64,000 bases of DNA from Mucilaginibacter sp. L3T2-6. GTDB lineage: Bacteria; Bacteroidota; Bacteroidia; Sphingobacteriales; Sphingobacteriaceae. The stretch spans positions 1 to 64,000 of the forward strand of contig NZ_JAUMKC010000029.1 in NCBI RefSeq assembly GCF_030519355.1. The letters run 5' to 3'. Positions 60,916 to 64,000 of the stretch are shown here, piece after piece (the first letter of the stretch is position 1; each line of letters opens with the position of its first letter). The position numbers and the translations under genes are program-made. Below the pieces are notes generated by a model. That model did not search any database. It was given only the letters and a program-made list of their open reading frames with translations, and was not told where the DNA came from.

Positions 60916-62247
60916 ATGTCTTTTAAAAAAATAAGCTTACTTTTTTCATTTCTAATAGTAACCATACTCGCTAAAGCCCAGCAGCCTACGCAGATTGACA
61001 GTGTTTTAACGCTGGCTCAATGCGTTGATATCGCCATAAAAAACAATCTTACCGTTAAACAAAGCGGCATCAAAGCGGAGCAGGACCGTATTTACTGGCA
61101 GCAGGCCCGGGCAGCATTATTGCCTACACTGGGTGCAAACGCCAATTACGGTATAAGCTTTGGTCGCGGTACGAATAATACAGGCGTGATAGTTGATGCC
61201 GCGCAAACCAACTCATTTGGTCTTTCTGCAAGCAGCAGCCTGCTGTTATCAAACGGGTTCAGTGCTATTAACAACATCAGGCAAAATGCGCTGCAATACC
61301 AGGCAGGAAAGATGGACTTTCAGCAGGTTAAAGATGAAACTACCCTTAATATTATCGGGTTGTATTTTACTGCCCTGAACGCTGAAGATCAACTGGCTCA
61401 GGCCCGGCTGCAATTTGATGCATCTGCAACAACATTAGACAGGGAAACTGTTTTGAACAATGCAGGAAATGTGGCACCAGCAGATTATTACAATGCAAAA
61501 GGCTCGCACAACAGCGATCAAATAAACGTTTATAATGCAGAAAATGCCGTACTGACCGCAAAAATCAACTTGTTGGAAGCCATGAACGTGGCTTTCAAGA
61601 AAGACGTCAGGTTGGAAAGGCTGCAGGCCACGAATTCACCAGAAGCTTACGCCCAATCGGCAGACGATATTTACAATACTGCATTAACCAGCCTGGCTTT
61701 GGTAAAGGCTGCCGATCTGCGCGTACAAGCAGCGAAAAAAGAAGTATCAGCCTACACCGGCAGGCTGTTTCCAACCCTCACGCTGAATGGCAATTACCAA
61801 ACCAGCTATGCAAATAACTCTCCGGGCAGCTTTAGCACACAGTTTAAACAAAATAAGTATTACGGCCCAGGCTTAAGCTTATCTATTCCGATTTTAAATG
61901 GCTTCCAGGCGCGTAACAACCTGAGGCTGGCCAAGTTGGATTTGTTAAACGCACAGGATGTAAATACCAACACCCGCAACCAGCTAAAACAACAAATTGA
62001 GCAGGCACATGCAAATATGAAAACCGCGTACAGCCGTCTGCAGGTGCTCATTCCAACCGTTGAGACCTACCAGGCTGCATACAATGCTCAAAAAACTAAG
62101 TTTGACGCAGGCGTTATTACGTCAGACTTATTCATCCTTGCTAAAAATAACCTTGACGCAGCAAATGTGAACCTGATCAACGCCCGGTACGAATACCTGA
62201 TCCGTACCAAAATATTAGATTATTACCAGGGAAAACTTAGCTTCTGA
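60916..62247 (+). CDS. TolC family outer membrane factor
   Basis: 443 residues with a signal peptide ending AKAQ. Two OEP repeats: the first from LTLAQCVDIAIKNNLTVKQS to about 235, the second from SLALVKAADLRVQAAKKEV to the end. The strand pairs ANYGISFGRGTNNTGV and LNGNYQTSYANNSPGS fit the barrel staves, the rest is long helices. It forms the trimeric exit duct of tripartite exporters. Co-transcribed with the ATPase. The usual third partner, a HlyD/MacA adaptor, is not in the window. Confidence 0.92.
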   Translation: MSFKKISLLFSFLIVTILAKAQQPTQIDSVLTLAQCVDIAIKNNLTVKQSGIKAEQDRIYWQQARAALLPTLGANANYGISFGRGTNNTGVIVDAAQTNSFGLSASSSLLLSNGFSAINNIRQNALQYQAGKMDFQQVKDETTLNIIGLYFTALNAEDQLAQARLQFDASATTLDRETVLNNAGNVAPADYYNAKGSHNSDQINVYNAENAVLTAKINLLEAMNVAFKKDVRLERLQATNSPEAYAQSADDIYNTALTSLALVKAADLRVQAAKKEVSAYTGRLFPTLTLNGNYQTSYANNSPGSFSTQFKQNKYYGPGLSLSIPILNGFQARNNLRLAKLDLLNAQDVNTNTRNQLKQQIEQAHANMKTAYSRLQVLIPTVETYQAAYNAQKTKFDAGVITSDLFILAKNNLDAANVNLINARYEYLIRTKILDYYQGKLSF

Positions 62248-62310
62248 TTTTTTTAAATCCTTTTTTGGATTATTAAAATTAGTTCTACATTTATTGCAGA
62301 ATCTACACAC

Positions 62311-62352
62311 ATATCCGGCCTGCATTACGTTGTTTTAATGCAGACCGGATAT
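62311..62352. other. Hairpin after the TolC-like gene
   Basis: ATATCCGG plus TGCATTA on the left pair with TAATGCA plus CCGGATAT on the right, with a 2+2 internal loop and a 9-nt end loop. No T-run. It may be a 3' end structure of the ATPase/TolC mRNA. Confidence 0.5.
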
Positions 62353-62415
62353 TGCTAATTTAGGGCCGCCGCTATCGCATTTAACAATCAACATCTTCAT
62401 AAGCTCATAGAAAAC

Positions 62416-63009
62416 ATGAAAAAACTTATTCTTACTTTAACAATTTTTGCAGCCGCTATTACTTTTTCAAAGGCGCAGGTTATACCATCCTTCCAATTAG
62501 GTATTAAAGGAGGCGTCAACTTTTCAAAATTGTCGTCATCAACCTCAACTTTTGATGCCAGCAATCGTGCGGGTTATTTAGGCGGATTGTGGGCGAGAGT
62601 TGGAGCATTAGGATTTAATTTCCAGCCGGAACTGTACGTTACCGGTAAAAATGTTGAAGTAACTGACAACGGCAGTAGCTACAAAGCCAAATTTACCAGC
62701 CTGGACGTGCCTTTGCTATTCGGTGGTAAGGTAGGTGCATTTGGTTTTGGCGGCCGCTTTTACACCGGGCCGCTGGTATCGTTTAAATTGAGCGACAGCC
62801 AAAGCCTTGGCGACGCCTTAGGGAACGCTACCTCTTTTAAATTTAAAAACCAAAATTACGCGTGGGTATTTGGGGCAGGCGTAGATATCCGGAATATATC
62901 GCTTGATTTACGTTATGAGGCTGGACTGTCAAAACAAACTTTTGGCAATTCGGATGCAAAAGTGAACCTGTTTAACCTGAGCCTGGCGGTACCGATCTTC
63001 AAATTGTAA
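62416..63009 (+). CDS. Outer membrane beta-barrel protein (porin/PorT-like)
   Basis: 197 residues. Signal peptide ending FSKAQ. The mature part is a small barrel of the OMP_b-brl_2 type: FQLGIKGGVNFSKLSSS at the start, FNFQPELYVTGK, LDVPLLFGGKVGAFGFGGRFYTGP, and an end strand NLSLAVPIFKL closing in a hydrophobic residue. Such proteins lie in the outer membrane; role unknown. Own terminator behind it. Confidence 0.85.
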   Translation: MKKLILTLTIFAAAITFSKAQVIPSFQLGIKGGVNFSKLSSSTSTFDASNRAGYLGGLWARVGALGFNFQPELYVTGKNVEVTDNGSSYKAKFTSLDVPLLFGGKVGAFGFGGRFYTGPLVSFKLSDSQSLGDALGNATSFKFKNQNYAWVFGAGVDIRNISLDLRYEAGLSKQTFGNSDAKVNLFNLSLAVPIFKL

Positions 63010-63032
63010 ATAATCATTAAAAATAGATAACG

Positions 63033-63066
63033 AAAGCCGGCTGATTAAACCGGCTTTTTATTTTGT
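63033..63066 (+). terminator. Terminator after the barrel protein gene
   Basis: AAAGCCGG (63033-63040) pairs with CCGGCTTT (63050-63057) over a 9-nt loop, followed by TTATTTTGTT. Confidence 0.85.
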
Positions 63067-63174
63067 TAGGACTAATAGTTACGGTTTAGTATTATATTTT
63101 GAAGCACCGAGCGTCAATTTAGTATTATAGTTAAATAAACGCTACGCTTAACTTTATACATCAATTAAAACCGT

Positions 63175-64000
63175 ATGTATCGTAATTATTTCTGGCGAGG
63201 CAAAGCGATTGCCTGCATTTGCCTGATTGCCCAAATCATTTGTTTTGTTGGTCAAAAAACATTTTCACAACCAATATCAGACTCAACCGGCACGCATGTC
63301 CGCCTTAACCAAATCGGCTTTTACCCGGATGGGCAAAAAATAGCTGTGGTGTTACAAAGCAGCGGCGGTACTTTTCATTTGCAAACCTTAAGCGGTAAAG
63401 ACGTTTTTAGCAGCGAGCTTAAAAAATCAAACATGCCGGCATTTGGTGGTATATACACGCAGATAGCAGACTTTTCGTCATTTGCCCAACCAGGAAAATA
63501 CAAATTGTTTGTAAACGGCGCAGGCTATTCCTACCCGTTTGAAATAAAACGAAATGCATTGCAAAGCGTAGCCGCAGGTTCACTAAAAGCCTTTTATTTT
63601 ATACGGGCCTCCGCGCCGATAGAAAAGAAATATGCCGGTAAGTGGAACAGGGCAGAGGGCCACCCGGATAACCACGTGTTTATCCATCCATCAGCAGCAT
63701 CGGAAAAACGGCCCGCCGGAACAGTTATCTCATCGCCGGGCGGCTGGTACGATGCAGGCGATTATAACAAATACATCGTGAACAGCGGCATTACTACCGG
63801 CACATTATTGTCCCTTTATGAAGATTTCCCCGATTACATGAAAACGGTAAAACTCAATATACCGGAAAGCGGCAATGGCGTGCCTGATGTGTTGAATGAA
63901 ATACTATGGAACCTGCGCTGGATGCAGACTATGCAGGACCCGAACGATGGCGGAGTTTATCACAAGCTCACCAACGCGGCCTTTGATAAAATGGAAATGC
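63175..64000 (+). CDS. Glycoside hydrolase family 9 cellulase, N-terminal part
   Basis: 275 codons are present; the gene runs off the window. Residues 1-38 form a signal peptide (hydrophobic AIACICLIAQIICFVGQKTF). Then the CelD_N Ig-like domain (about 44-130: HVRLNQIGFYPDGQKIAVVL ... FEIKRN). The GH9 catalytic domain starts near 135. It has the family motif GGWYDAGDYNKYIVNSG with Asp193 and Asp196, the latter or former acting as catalytic base, and NGVPDVLNEILWNLRWMQTMQD. The acid Glu lies beyond the window. Likely a secreted endoglucanase or cellobiohydrolase. Confidence 0.9.
   Translation, partial: MYRNYFWRGKAIACICLIAQIICFVGQKTFSQPISDSTGTHVRLNQIGFYPDGQKIAVVLQSSGGTFHLQTLSGKDVFSSELKKSNMPAFGGIYTQIADFSSFAQPGKYKLFVNGAGYSYPFEIKRNALQSVAAGSLKAFYFIRASAPIEKKYAGKWNRAEGHPDNHVFIHPSAASEKRPAGTVISSPGGWYDAGDYNKYIVNSGITTGTLLSLYEDFPDYMKTVKLNIPESGNGVPDVLNEILWNLRWMQTMQDPNDGGVYHKLTNAAFDKMEM

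Noticed and set aside
1..64000. CRISPR arrays, rRNA genes, complete insertion sequences
   Set aside because: I looked for regularly spaced direct repeats, rRNA-like stretches and transposase motifs and saw none.

Overview
The window looks like chromosomal DNA of a member of the Bacteroidota, most likely a Sphingobacteriaceae genome of the Mucilaginibacter/Pedobacter type. This is inferred from the gene families (two-domain FtsX-like permeases, DUF4097 protein, OMP_b-brl barrel proteins, GH26/GH2/GH9 glycosidases, RhuM, YcbB-type L,D-transpeptidase), from promoters of the TTTG / TAnnTTTG type, and from weak ribosome binding sites.

Left part (1-20.2 kb): mostly ordinary genes. These are rhuM, a membrane protein, SRPBCC and DHFR-like proteins, a BNR-type lipoprotein, msrA, an L,D-transpeptidase, a GH26 mannanase with a DinB protein, a cupin, a DksA-like protein, a DUF1801 protein, a thiolase with a secreted protein, an outer-membrane beta-barrel receptor, a three-gene SPFH / membrane-protein / ribbon-helix-helix operon (the last gene only 53 codons), and a 7TM-HD (PgpH-type) phosphodiesterase.

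Accessory patch (20.2-23.2 kb): AT-rich, with short orphan genes beside a tRNA-Ser(GCT). It looks like a graveyard of polymorphic-toxin cassettes: a frameshifted immunity-like gene, two small hypothetical genes, and a RES-like toxin tail directly followed by a candidate immunity gene. Short related sequences recur between the cassettes.

Middle (23.6-30.2 kb): a GH2 lipoprotein, a calcineurin-like phosphoesterase, an M19 dipeptidase and a YoaK/DUF1275 membrane protein.

Main feature (30.4-62.2 kb): eleven consecutive full-length paralogous ABC permeases of the MacB/FtsX type (787-834 aa), with one DUF4097 protein among them. They are followed by one ABC ATPase and one TolC-like outer-membrane factor. 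No periplasmic adaptor is present. Three non-coding gaps (before permease 3, before permease 7 and before the ATPase) share a 31-bp element with the dyad TGT-N11-ACA. Each copy lies 56-62 bp from a sigma-54-like -24 motif, TTGGTAYG. This suggests that one enhancer-binding activator controls two permease operons and the ATPase/TolC operon as one regulon.

Right edge (62.4-64 kb): a small outer-membrane barrel protein and the N-terminal part of a GH9 cellulase cut by the window end.
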